From: Curtobacterium luteum
GTDB taxonomy: Bacteria; Actinomycetota; Actinomycetes; Actinomycetales; Microbacteriaceae
NCBI RefSeq assembly: GCF_014646995.1
Contig: NZ_BMOI01000001.1
Location: 521,018-585,017 of the forward strand
Length of the DNA: 64,000 nucleotides
Reading direction: 5' to 3'
A model generated the notes under the pieces. The model saw only the letters and a list, made by a program, of their open reading frames with translations, did not search any database and was not told the DNA's origin. Shown piece by piece: positions 52,162 to 59,720 of this stretch. Position 1 is the first letter of the stretch. The number at the start of each line of letters is the position of its first letter. The position numbers and the translations under genes are program-made.

Positions 52162-53111
52162 GCGGAGGGCTCCGTAGCTGCGGTGGTGGTGACGACGATG
52201 CCGGCGAGGCGCGACCCGTTCGCGCCGACGGCCGCGGTGCCGACGGGTTCGCCGTCGACCGCGATGGTGAGGGGCCGGTGCTGCGGGTGCGGCAGCGGGA
52301 GGAGGTCACCGACGGCGAGGCCGAGGACCTGCGCCGGCAGCACCGTCGCCGGCGCGAAGCGCAGGCTGACGCCGACGGGGACGTTCGCGAGCTGCTCGTC
52401 GAGCAGGTGGCGCGCCTCGGCGGACGACACGTGCGTCGCCTGCTCCCCGAGCTGGGGCAGCACCGCCTCGGCGGGCAGCGCGAGGGTGCCGGGGGCCACG
52501 CGGTCGCCGACGCGGATCTCGAAGGACGCGACGATCATCAGGTCGCCCTTCTGCGCGGCCTGGGCGAACTGCGAGTTGAACTGGAACCCGCCGGCGGTGA
52601 CGTCGTGCGCGAGCAGGCCGCCGAACGAGTAGCGGAGGTCGTCGAGGGCGTCCTCGACGATCTTGCGGACGAGCGCCTGCTCGATGGGCGTGAAGGTGCG
52701 CTCCGGCGTCGGCAGGGGCTTCGAGGCGCCGAGCGCGTGCGACACCCAGGTCAGTGCGGCGTCGAGCGGTACCTGGAGCACGCCCTTCGGGAGCACGTCG
52801 ACGATCGGCAGCAGCACCATGCCGGTGAGGGCGGGCAGCGACGCGGCGTACTCGTCGTACGTCTTCATCTGCACGGACTCGCACGTCACCTGGCTGACGG
52901 CACGGACCTTCGCGGTGAGCTGCGTGCCCCACTGCCGGGCGAAGGTCTCGAAGGCGAGCTCGAGCACCCGGGCGTGCTCGCGGGCGAGCGTCGAGGGGCG
53001 CGCGAAGTCGTACACGTCGGGCCCGGACGCGTCGAGCACGCCGGACGTCGACGACGGTGCTGCGGACGCGGTCTCGATCACGGGTGCGTCTATCGGTCCG
53101 CTGGGGACCAC
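52158..53111 (-). CDS. fliM: Flagellar motor switch protein FliM
   Basis: The protein has 317 residues. The FliM middle domain (VYDFARPSTLAREHARVLEL, AFETFARQWGTQLTAKV, MVLLPIVDVLPKGVLQVPLD) is followed by a C-terminal SpoA-like region. The usual N-terminal CheY-binding LSQxEID peptide is not evident; the first 30 residues are Ala/Ser-rich. The start at GTG 53111 is uncertain; a GTG ten codons later is possible. A tandem repeat lies directly upstream. Confidence 0.9.
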   Translation of the reverse strand: MVPSGPIDAPVIETASAAPSSTSGVLDASGPDVYDFARPSTLAREHARVLELAFETFARQWGTQLTAKVRAVSQVTCESVQMKTYDEYAASLPALTGMVLLPIVDVLPKGVLQVPLDAALTWVSHALGASKPLPTPERTFTPIEQALVRKIVEDALDDLRYSFGGLLAHDVTAGGFQFNSQFAQAAQKGDLMIVASFEIRVGDRVAPGTLALPAEAVLPQLGEQATHVSSAEARHLLDEQLANVPVGVSLRFAPATVLPAQVLGLAVGDLLPLPHPQHRPLTIAVDGEPVGTAAVGANGSRLAGIVVTTTAATEPSA

Positions 53112-53120
53112 CCGTCAGCG

Positions 53121-53220
53121 CTGTGCCCCCTTCTGGGGCGGTGGGGGCTCAGCCGTGCGTGCCCCCATGGGGCGGTGGGGCTCAGCCGTGCGTGCCCCCG
53201 CGGGGCGGTGGGGCTCAGCC
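53121..53220. repeat. Three tandem 33-bp repeats between motB and fliM
   Basis: The unit runs GTGCGTGCCCCC-(AT/GC)-GGGGCGGTGGGGCTCAGCC. Copies are at 53121-53154 (variant, 34 bp), 53155-53187 and 53188-53220. Each contains a CCCCC/GGGG dyad. The last copy supplies the motB stop codon. Confidence 0.8.
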
Positions 53221-54180
53221 GCTCGCGACCCCCTTCGCGCTGTCCTGCGCCGCAGCGAGGGCCGGCATGAGCGCGCTGACGTCCTGGTCCTGGTTGGACA
53301 GCACCACGATGTCGACCCGTCGGTTCAGGGTGAGGGCCTGGTCCGAGTCGCCCTCCGCGAGCGGCCGGCTCGACCCGAACCCGACGCTCTGCACGTGCGC
53401 GGCGGGCATCCCCCCGCGCTCGACGAGGTCGCGGAGCACGCCGGTGGCCCGCGCGGCGCTGAGCTCCCAGTTCGTCGCGTACGGCGCGGTGGAGTTGCGC
53501 TGGTCGGCGTGCCCCTCGACGCTGACGTCGTGGCCGCTCGTCCGGAGCACCGGCGCGATGGCGTCCATGATCCGCTTCGCCTGGTCCGAGAGGTTGGCGC
53601 TGTTGGTCGCGAAGTACGTCTCGCTGCCGACGAGCCGGACCGTGAGCCCGCGGGCGTCGACGGTGAACTGCACGTTCGAGGTCTGCCCTGCTCGGCGGAG
53701 GTTCTGCTTGATCGCGCGCTCGATGCCCTGGAGGTCGTCGAGCTCCCGCTCCGCCGCGGCGACGTCGGCCTTCGACGCGGCCGCGGGGACGGCCGTGCTC
53801 GTCGGGTCGGCGGTGGCCGTGCCGGGGCCGGCCTCGGCGTTGCTGCCCGCCTGGCCGCTCGACGCGCTCGAGTGGTCCGCCTGGGACTTGTCGATCGAGT
53901 AGCCGGAGCCGTCCTCCACCTGGTCCTTCGTCACGACGGTGCCGGACGCGGTGTCGATCTTCTGCGACTTCACCTCGCCGAACCCGGTCGCGAGCGAGTT
54001 CTTCAGCTGGATGTACTTCTGCTGGTCGACCGTCGACATCGCGAAGAGCACGAGGAACATGCACATCAGGACGGTGATCATGTCCATGTAGGACGCCATC
54101 CAGCGCTCGTCCGGGTGCTCCGCCTCGTCGTGTGACTTCTTGCCACGACCACGACCGCGACCGCGGGGGTTCGCGCTCAT
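53215..54180 (-). CDS. motB: Flagellar stator protein MotB
   Basis: The protein has 321 residues. A basic N-terminus leads into one membrane helix (MASYMDMITVLMCMFLVLFA) with the proton-carrying Asp33. A flexible linker and an OmpA-like peptidoglycan-binding domain follow (VEGHADQRNSTAPYATNWEL, SAARATGVL). With MotA it forms the proton-driven stator anchored to the wall. Confidence 0.95.
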   Translation of the reverse strand: MSANPRGRGRGRGKKSHDEAEHPDERWMASYMDMITVLMCMFLVLFAMSTVDQQKYIQLKNSLATGFGEVKSQKIDTASGTVVTKDQVEDGSGYSIDKSQADHSSASSGQAGSNAEAGPGTATADPTSTAVPAAASKADVAAAERELDDLQGIERAIKQNLRRAGQTSNVQFTVDARGLTVRLVGSETYFATNSANLSDQAKRIMDAIAPVLRTSGHDVSVEGHADQRNSTAPYATNWELSAARATGVLRDLVERGGMPAAHVQSVGFGSSRPLAEGDSDQALTLNRRVDIVVLSNQDQDVSALMPALAAAQDSAKGVASG

Positions 54181-54182
54181 CG

Positions 54183-54998
54183 TCAGGCCGCCAGCTGCTG
54201 GTCGTCGTCGGCGGCGCGCTGCTTCTTCGCGGACTTCGCGTCCGCGATCCGAGCGGCGGGCGGGACCATCGCCTTGAGCCGCTCGCCGAGCAGCCGGGGC
54301 TGGCTGCCGGCCTGGACGGCGAGGAGGCCCTCCATCAGCAGCGTCTGCCGGTCGGTCTCGAGCTGCGCGAGCTTGCGGAGCTTGCCGCCGATGGGCAGCC
54401 AGAGGAAGTTCGCGGTGAGCAGCCCCCAGAGCGTGGCGACGAACGCGCTCGCGATCAGGGGCCCGAGCTCGTCCGGCTTGCCGAGGTTCGCGAGCACGTG
54501 CGTCAGCGACACGACGGTGCCGATGATGCCGACCGTCGGCGCGAAGCCGCCGAGGCCCATGAAGAACGCGCTCGCGCTCCGGACCGGCGCGGCGTTCGAC
54601 TCGATCTCGTCCTCGAGGAGGATCCGCAGCTCGTCGCCGTCCGTGCCGTCGGCGATGTTCTGCAGCGCCTTCTTCATGAAGGGGTCGTCGTGCTTGTCGG
54701 CCTCCTGCTCGAGCGCCAGCAGGCCGTTCGCGCGGGCGGTCTCGGCGAGCCCGACCACGTCGTCGATGACCGACTGCGGTGGCGTGACCTTCCCCGTGAA
54801 CGCCTTCGGGACGGCCGTGAAGCTGGCGATCGCGTCCTTGAGGGTCGTGCTGGCGATGCCGCAGCCGATGGTGGCGCCGAACACGAGGAGCATGGGCGCG
54901 GGCAGGAAGACCCCGGCGAGCTCGACGTGCTCCATCTCGACCATGCCGAAGAGCGCGCCGAACGCGATGAGGATGCCGATGATCGTCGCGATGTCCAC
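54183..54998 (-). CDS. motA: Flagellar stator protein MotA
   Basis: The protein has 271 residues and four membrane helices. The family region FFMGLGGFAPTVGIIGTVVS (with TVGIIGTV) and SAFVATLWGLLTANFLWLPI is intact. GTG 54998 begins right at the first helix (DIATIIGILIAFGALFGMVE); the longer frame is discarded. It lies two bases before motB. Confidence 0.95.
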   Translation of the reverse strand: MDIATIIGILIAFGALFGMVEMEHVELAGVFLPAPMLLVFGATIGCGIASTTLKDAIASFTAVPKAFTGKVTPPQSVIDDVVGLAETARANGLLALEQEADKHDDPFMKKALQNIADGTDGDELRILLEDEIESNAAPVRSASAFFMGLGGFAPTVGIIGTVVSLTHVLANLGKPDELGPLIASAFVATLWGLLTANFLWLPIGGKLRKLAQLETDRQTLLMEGLLAVQAGSQPRLLGERLKAMVPPAARIADAKSAKKQRAADDDQQLAA

Positions 54999-54999
54999 G

Positions 55000-55281
55000 T
55001 CAGCGGCCTCCGTCGTGCGCGTGCAGCGGGGCGACCGCGGCGAGGGTCGGCGCAGGCCCCGTGGCGTTCCGCGTCGGCTGCACATCGGTGCCGTAGGCCA
55101 TCCCGACGATGCGCGCGCGGTACGCCGCGATGAGGTCGATGACCTCGACCATGGACTCGCGCACGATGTACTTCGCGCCGTCGACCATGATGAGGGTCGT
55201 GTCCGGCGTCTCCTGGATGCGCTCCACGAGGTCCGGGTTGACAGCGAATCCGCTGCCGTTGAGTCGTGTGACGACGATCAT
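55000..55281 (-). CDS. flbD: FlbD-family flagellar protein
   Basis: The 93-residue protein matches the FlbD family at MIVVTRLNGSGFAVNPDLVE, TPDTTLIMVDGAKYIVRES and VIDLIAAYRARI. The family is small and of unknown mechanism, always near motA. It is the first gene of the leftward operon, so the promoter should lie in 55282-55540. Confidence 0.92.
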   Translation of the reverse strand: MIVVTRLNGSGFAVNPDLVERIQETPDTTLIMVDGAKYIVRESMVEVIDLIAAYRARIVGMAYGTDVQPTRNATGPAPTLAAVAPLHAHDGGR

Positions 55282-55481
55282 GGCCCGTCCTGGTTCTCGA
55301 TCGTCCCGCCGCCGTCCGTGGGGCGGGATGCCGCCCTTCCGTGGGCGTGCACCGGGGCCTATCGGTCCGGGCCCGCCGCTCGTAAGCGCATCGGGGCGCA
55401 GCGCCCCGGACGGGGTACGTCATCGTGAGCAGATGCCCAGGAACCGAGCGCAACCGGTGCGGGGGTCCGGCCGGTAGTACC

Positions 55482-55511
55482 CGGTGAGACGTCGAGGACG
55501 ACGTCTCACCG
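55482..55511. other. Perfect inverted repeat upstream of the DUF4397 gene
   Basis: CGGTGAGACGTC and its exact complement are separated by six bases. It lies 36 bases before the ATG at 55548 and in the divergent flagellar/surface-protein region. It could be an operator or a leader hairpin. Confidence 0.6.
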
Positions 55512-55547
55512 ACCGGCCCGCTCCGGGCCAGAGAAGGAGACGACACG

Positions 55548-56405
55548 ATGCGCAAGAAGACCCTCGCCGCCGGCCTCGCGTCCGGTGTGCTGCTCGCCGC
55601 GACCGCTGCGGTGCTGCCTGCCGCGACCGCCGCGGCCGCCAGCGGCGACGCCACCCTCTCCGTCCTGCACGCCGTCCCGTCCGTCACCGTCGACGTGTAC
55701 CTCGACGGCAAGCGCGCCCTCGACGACTTCACGCCGGGCACCCTCGCCGGCCCGATGACGGTCCCCGCCGGCGCGCACTCGATCGCGATCACCGCCGGCG
55801 ACGCGACGGACGACTCGAAGCCGATCATCGGCCCGGTGGACGTCTCGCTCGACGCCGGCGTCAACTACACCGCGGTCGCACACGACGACACCGACGGGAA
55901 GCCGACCGCGACCCTGTTCACGAACGACACCTCGGCCACTCCGGCGGGTCAGGGTCGTCTGATCGTCCGCCACGTCGCCGCCGCCCCCGCCGTCGACGTC
56001 CTGGCCGGCGGCAAGGCCGTGGTCTCCGGGCTGACGAACCCGGACGAGCAGGCGCTGGAGCTCCCCGCGGGCACCGTCTCGGCCTCGGTCGCCGCTGCCG
56101 GCACCACCGACCCGGTGATCGGCCCGGCGGACGTCGCCGTGAAGGCCGGCACCGACACGATCGTGTACGCGTGGGGCAGCCTCGCGGACGGGAACCTCGC
56201 CCTCGCGACGCAGACGATCTCCGGCCTCGGCGGCACCCCAAACGGCGTGCCCGCGGGCAACGCCGGACTCGTCGCGACGAACCAGCCCGACGTCGCACCC
56301 TGGATCGGAGCCGCCGCAGCACTCCTCGCAGCCGCCGCGCTCGGGACCGTCGTCGTCCGGCGGCGTCGCACCGCGGACGCCGGTCGGCCGGACTCCGGTC
56401 GCTGA
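55548..56405 (+). CDS. DUF4397 secreted surface protein
   Basis: The 285-residue protein has a signal peptide (MRKKTLAAGLASGVLLAATA). Two DUF4397 repeats follow (ATLSVLHAVPSVTVDVYLDG and GRLIVRHVAAAPAVDVLAGG, each ending in a GVNYTAVAH/TDTIVYAWG-type strand). A C-terminal membrane helix with an Arg tail (VVVRRRR) comes last. This tail looks like a cell-wall sorting signal, but no LPxTG is present; NQPDVAPW precedes the helix. A sortase gene follows after two bases, suggesting a substrate-enzyme pair. Confidence 0.88.
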   Translation: MRKKTLAAGLASGVLLAATAAVLPAATAAAASGDATLSVLHAVPSVTVDVYLDGKRALDDFTPGTLAGPMTVPAGAHSIAITAGDATDDSKPIIGPVDVSLDAGVNYTAVAHDDTDGKPTATLFTNDTSATPAGQGRLIVRHVAAAPAVDVLAGGKAVVSGLTNPDEQALELPAGTVSASVAAAGTTDPVIGPADVAVKAGTDTIVYAWGSLADGNLALATQTISGLGGTPNGVPAGNAGLVATNQPDVAPWIGAAAALLAAAALGTVVVRRRRTADAGRPDSGR

Positions 56406-56407
56406 TC

Positions 56408-57061
56408 GTGCTCCGCACGGCACGGTCGTCGGTGGCGGCGGTCGCCGTCGCCACGGCGGCCGTCGCCGTCCTGACCGGGTGCTCGTCGGCCGGCCCCCTC
56501 CCCGGCGGGCACCCCTCCCTCGCCCCGACGAGCACGCCGACGCCTCCCCCTGCGGCGTTCTCGACGGCGGTACCGCAGCAGGCAGCGACCGTCCCACCGG
56601 TCGCCCCGGCCGCTGCGGCACCCGCCCGGGTCGCCGTCGACTGGGCCGGCGTCACCGCGCCGGTCCGGCCGGAGGGCGTCGACGACGAGGGCGGCATGGC
56701 GCTCCCGCCGGACCCGTCGGTCGCCGGCTGGTACCGCTACGGCGCCGCACCGTCCTCGGCGGAGGGCACGGTGGTGCTCGCGGCCCACGTCGACGCCGTC
56801 GGCTACGGCGTCGGACCCTTCGCGCACCTCCGGGACGTGCCCGACGGCCGGACCGTCACGATCACCGACACCGCCGGTGCCGAGACGCGGTGGCGGATCG
56901 ACTCGGTGTCCCTGCTCGAGAAGCGCGGGCTGCCCTGGGACGAGGTGTTCCGCACCGACGGCGACCGACGACTCGTGCTGGTCACCTGCGGTGGTGTGTT
57001 CGACGAGCGGACCCGCCACTACGAGAGCAACCTCGTCATCACCGCGACACCGGTGCCGTGA
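56408..57061 (+). CDS. Class F-type sortase, lipoprotein
   Basis: The protein has 217 residues. The N-terminal lipobox is LTGC, followed by a Pro/Ala/Thr-rich linker. The sortase barrel has catalytic His in VVLAAHVDAVG, Cys in LVLVTCGGVF and Arg in DERTRHYESNLVI. It links proteins to the cell wall or to itself, most likely the DUF4397 protein encoded just upstream. The GTG start is at 56408. Confidence 0.87.
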   Translation: MLRTARSSVAAVAVATAAVAVLTGCSSAGPLPGGHPSLAPTSTPTPPPAAFSTAVPQQAATVPPVAPAAAAPARVAVDWAGVTAPVRPEGVDDEGGMALPPDPSVAGWYRYGAAPSSAEGTVVLAAHVDAVGYGVGPFAHLRDVPDGRTVTITDTAGAETRWRIDSVSLLEKRGLPWDEVFRTDGDRRLVLVTCGGVFDERTRHYESNLVITATPVP

Positions 57062-57158
57062 CCCCGGAGACAGCACCGTGCACCCGCCGCACCCCGTCCC
57101 TCCGGCCCCCGTACGATCGAGCCACGGTCGAAGCCGACCGCCCCGACGACAGGACCAC

Positions 57159-57704
57159 GTGACGACCACCCTCCCCGACGACGGCGAGCTCTCCCGCGCC
57201 TTCAGCGCCGGGAGCGAAGCCGCCCTGCGTGCCGTCTACGACCGGTGGTCGCCCCTGGTGCACACCCTGGCCCTGCGAGCCCTCCGTGACGCGATGGCCG
57301 CCGAGGACGTCACGCAGCAGGTCTTCGTGAAGGCCTGGCGGCGGTCCGGCAGCTTCGACCCCGCCCGCGGTCCGCTCGGCGCGTGGCTCGTCGGCATCAC
57401 GCGCAACTGCATCGCGGACGCCCTGACCGAGCGCGCACGGCAGGCGCCGACCGTCGAGCCGACCATCGTCGCGGAGACCGCGGCGGCACCCGAGTCGCCC
57501 TTCGACCTCGCCGAGCGGGCCCTCGTCGCCGGGGAGCTCGACCGCCTCGACGAGGAGCCGCGACGCGTCATGCGGTTGGCGTTCTACGAGGACCTCAGCC
57601 ATCGTGAGATCGCGGAGCGGCTGCAGATCCCCCTCGGCACGGTGAAGAGCCACATCCATCGGAGCCTGGCTCGGCTCCGAACACGTTTGGAGGTGATCGA
57701 GTGA
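57159..57704 (+). CDS. ECF RNA polymerase sigma factor
   Basis: The 181-residue protein has a region 2 of AEDVTQQVFVKAWRRSGSFD (with the -10 recognition part) and a region 4 HTH of EPRRVMRLAFYEDLSHREIA, ERLQIPLGTVKSHIHRSLAR. It is close to the SigK group. GTG 57159 follows CAGGA. It overlaps the anti-sigma gene by four bases. It may control the surface-protein and sortase genes just upstream (inference). Confidence 0.92.
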   Translation: MTTTLPDDGELSRAFSAGSEAALRAVYDRWSPLVHTLALRALRDAMAAEDVTQQVFVKAWRRSGSFDPARGPLGAWLVGITRNCIADALTERARQAPTVEPTIVAETAAAPESPFDLAERALVAGELDRLDEEPRRVMRLAFYEDLSHREIAERLQIPLGTVKSHIHRSLARLRTRLEVIE

Positions 57705-58561
57705 AGCACGTGGACGACGAGACGCTGGCGATGCTCGCGGTCACCGACGTCGTGGCGGACGACGAGGTCGCCGCCCACCTCGTGGCGTGCGCGCGGTGCC
57801 GCGCCGAGGTCGCGGACCTCCAGCGCGTCGCGGCCGTCACCCGCTCGGCGGCCGACGTCGATCTCGTCGCGCCTCCGGAGCGGGTCTGGGACCGCATCGC
57901 CGCGACCGTGCGGGTTGAGCAGGCAGGGGACGGCCTGGAGGCCCGGGTCGATCCCGCCCCGCCGGTGCAGCCCGACGCTCGTCCCGGCTCGACACCCGAC
58001 GTCGGGTCGCCTGCGCAGCCCGTCGTGTCCCCGACGCGTCCGGGCGTGGCCGCGGTCCGACCCTCCGGCCGACGGGACCGGCCCGGCACCGCCACGCGCC
58101 GCCGGCGACGCCGGACGATCGCCGGGGTCGTGGCTGCCGGCGTCGGTGCGCTCGCGCTGCTCGTCGGTGTCGGCGTCGTCACCGGTGTCGTCCCGGGTCC
58201 GGGCAGCGGCGAGACCGTCGTCGCCCGGGCCACCCTCGACGCGCTGCCCGACTGGGGCGGCGCGCGTGGCACCGCCGAGCTCGAGCGGGACCGCGACGGG
58301 CGGTTGACGCTCGTCGTCGACGTCAGCGGTGACCGCGACGCCTCGGACACGGGGACACTGCGGGAGGTGTGGATGATGCAGTCGGACCTCAAGGGCCTCG
58401 TGAGCGTCGGGTTCCTCGACGGCGACCGTGGCCGGTTCACGGTGCCCGCCGACATGGACCTGGCGAAGTACCCGGTGGTCGACGTCTCGGCCGAGCGCGA
58501 CGACGGGAACCCGACGCATTCGGGCGACTCGATCGTCCGCGGCGACCTGCACGACCGGTAG
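57701..58561 (+). CDS. RskA-like membrane anti-sigma factor
   Basis: The protein has 286 residues. A zinc-finger-like anti-sigma domain (AAHLVACARCRAEVADLQRV; HxxxCxxC) is followed by a long disordered linker and one membrane helix (TIAGVVAAGVGALALLVGVG). The extracellular RskA C-domain ends it (TLREVWMMQSDLKGLVSVGF). It holds the sigma factor inactive until its outer part is cleaved. The GTG start overlaps the sigma gene. Confidence 0.9.
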   Translation: MKHVDDETLAMLAVTDVVADDEVAAHLVACARCRAEVADLQRVAAVTRSAADVDLVAPPERVWDRIAATVRVEQAGDGLEARVDPAPPVQPDARPGSTPDVGSPAQPVVSPTRPGVAAVRPSGRRDRPGTATRRRRRRTIAGVVAAGVGALALLVGVGVVTGVVPGPGSGETVVARATLDALPDWGGARGTAELERDRDGRLTLVVDVSGDRDASDTGTLREVWMMQSDLKGLVSVGFLDGDRGRFTVPADMDLAKYPVVDVSAERDDGNPTHSGDSIVRGDLHDR

Positions 58562-58570
58562 CCTCGGGCC

Positions 58571-59629
58571 GTGATCACCGCCGCGGACCTGCTCGAGGGC
58601 CCGCGCGGCCGACGGTTCAGCCTGGAGCTGCTCCGTGCCGCGGGCGGGAGGTCTGCGGCAGCGGAGCACCTCGGCAACGTGCTGTTCTGGGCGGACGTGC
58701 ACCTGACGCGCGAGCAGGGCCGTGAGGTCGCGCTGTGGGGGCTCGCGCTCGACGACTCCGGCACCCTCGCCGCCGTCGCCGCGGCACTGGATGCTGTCGA
58801 GCGCACCGATCCGGCCCCAGGAGAGGTCGTCGAGGCCCTCGAACAGGCGGCCGAGTCAGCCCGCTGGTGGGAGGAGCGCGACGCCGTCGATGACCTCCTC
58901 GTCCATCCACAACTCCGCGACGCGCTCCGGCGGCTCGCCGGGTGGGCTGCCTCGAGTCCCGCCGTGCAGCGGCTCGGCGCCCCCGTAGCCGCACACTGGG
59001 CGGTGGCGTTCGACGGCGGTGACCCCGGGCGTCCGGCAGCCCCGGTCCACGAGGCTCTCGTCGACTGGGCGGAACAGATCCGCGCTGACCAGCAGGAGGG
59101 CACCGACGGCCCCGCGAGCGGCGAGTGGTGGACCACGCCGCCCTGGCCCGCACCGGAGACCACGCCGGCGCCCTTCGCCGACCAGGGGCCACTGGCGCTC
59201 TGGGCCGTCGAGGACTCGTTCGGGTGGCAGCGCGCCGAGGTGACCGAGGCGCACGGCGGACGGGTGAGCCGGACGATCGTCGTGGACCGCCCCGAGGACT
59301 GGGCCGACCTCTGCCGCCGGTTCCCGCTCGACGTCAGCGCGACGACCCGGCGGTGGGACTGGGGTGTCGCCACAGGACGAGCGGGTGCGTGGGTGATGCC
59401 GGACTGGTCCGCGGTCGCCGCTGAGGTCGACGTCGTCGAACTGACGATCGCCGGCTGGTTCCGCTGCTCCGGTCTCGCCGTACCGGTCGACGCGGACCGC
59501 GCGAGCGTCGTCGCCGGGTGGACGCCGGGCTCCCGGTACTGGCTCACCGACCCCGGTCCCGAGCGGGGCGAGTCCTGCACCTGGGCCCGCGACCGGAACC
59601 AGGGACCGTGGACGCATACGGGAGACTGA
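58571..59629 (+). CDS. Hypothetical protein
   Basis: The 352-residue protein has a GTG start. It is Trp-rich (FGWQRAEVTEAHGGRVSRTI, WRWDWGV-like WDWGVATGRAGAWVMPDWSA), with a helical N-terminal half and a beta-rich C-terminal half. It contains no membrane helix or signal. I do not recognise a specific family. It is 9 bases after the anti-sigma gene and may be co-transcribed. Confidence 0.7.
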   Translation: MITAADLLEGPRGRRFSLELLRAAGGRSAAAEHLGNVLFWADVHLTREQGREVALWGLALDDSGTLAAVAAALDAVERTDPAPGEVVEALEQAAESARWWEERDAVDDLLVHPQLRDALRRLAGWAASSPAVQRLGAPVAAHWAVAFDGGDPGRPAAPVHEALVDWAEQIRADQQEGTDGPASGEWWTTPPWPAPETTPAPFADQGPLALWAVEDSFGWQRAEVTEAHGGRVSRTIVVDRPEDWADLCRRFPLDVSATTRRWDWGVATGRAGAWVMPDWSAVAAEVDVVELTIAGWFRCSGLAVPVDADRASVVAGWTPGSRYWLTDPGPERGESCTWARDRNQGPWTHTGD

Positions 59630-59640
59630 CTTCTCACAGA

Positions 59641-59653
59641 CGGGATATTCCCG
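59641..59653. promoter_or_regulatory. Small palindrome upstream of XRE-murA
   Basis: CGGGATATTCCCG is a perfect palindrome in an unusually AT-rich stretch (59641-59720). That stretch also contains CTCATGAG and should hold the promoter. It could be the site of the protein's own HTH. Confidence 0.4.
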
Positions 59654-59720
59654 ATGCGTTCCTGCGAGTTCGACGAGTGATGTCACCCGATTTATCTCAT
59701 GAGCGTGTTAGCGTGCCCTC

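Noticed and set aside
53121..53220. CRISPR array
   Set aside because: Repeats are directly adjacent with no spacers, only three units, and no cas genes are nearby.
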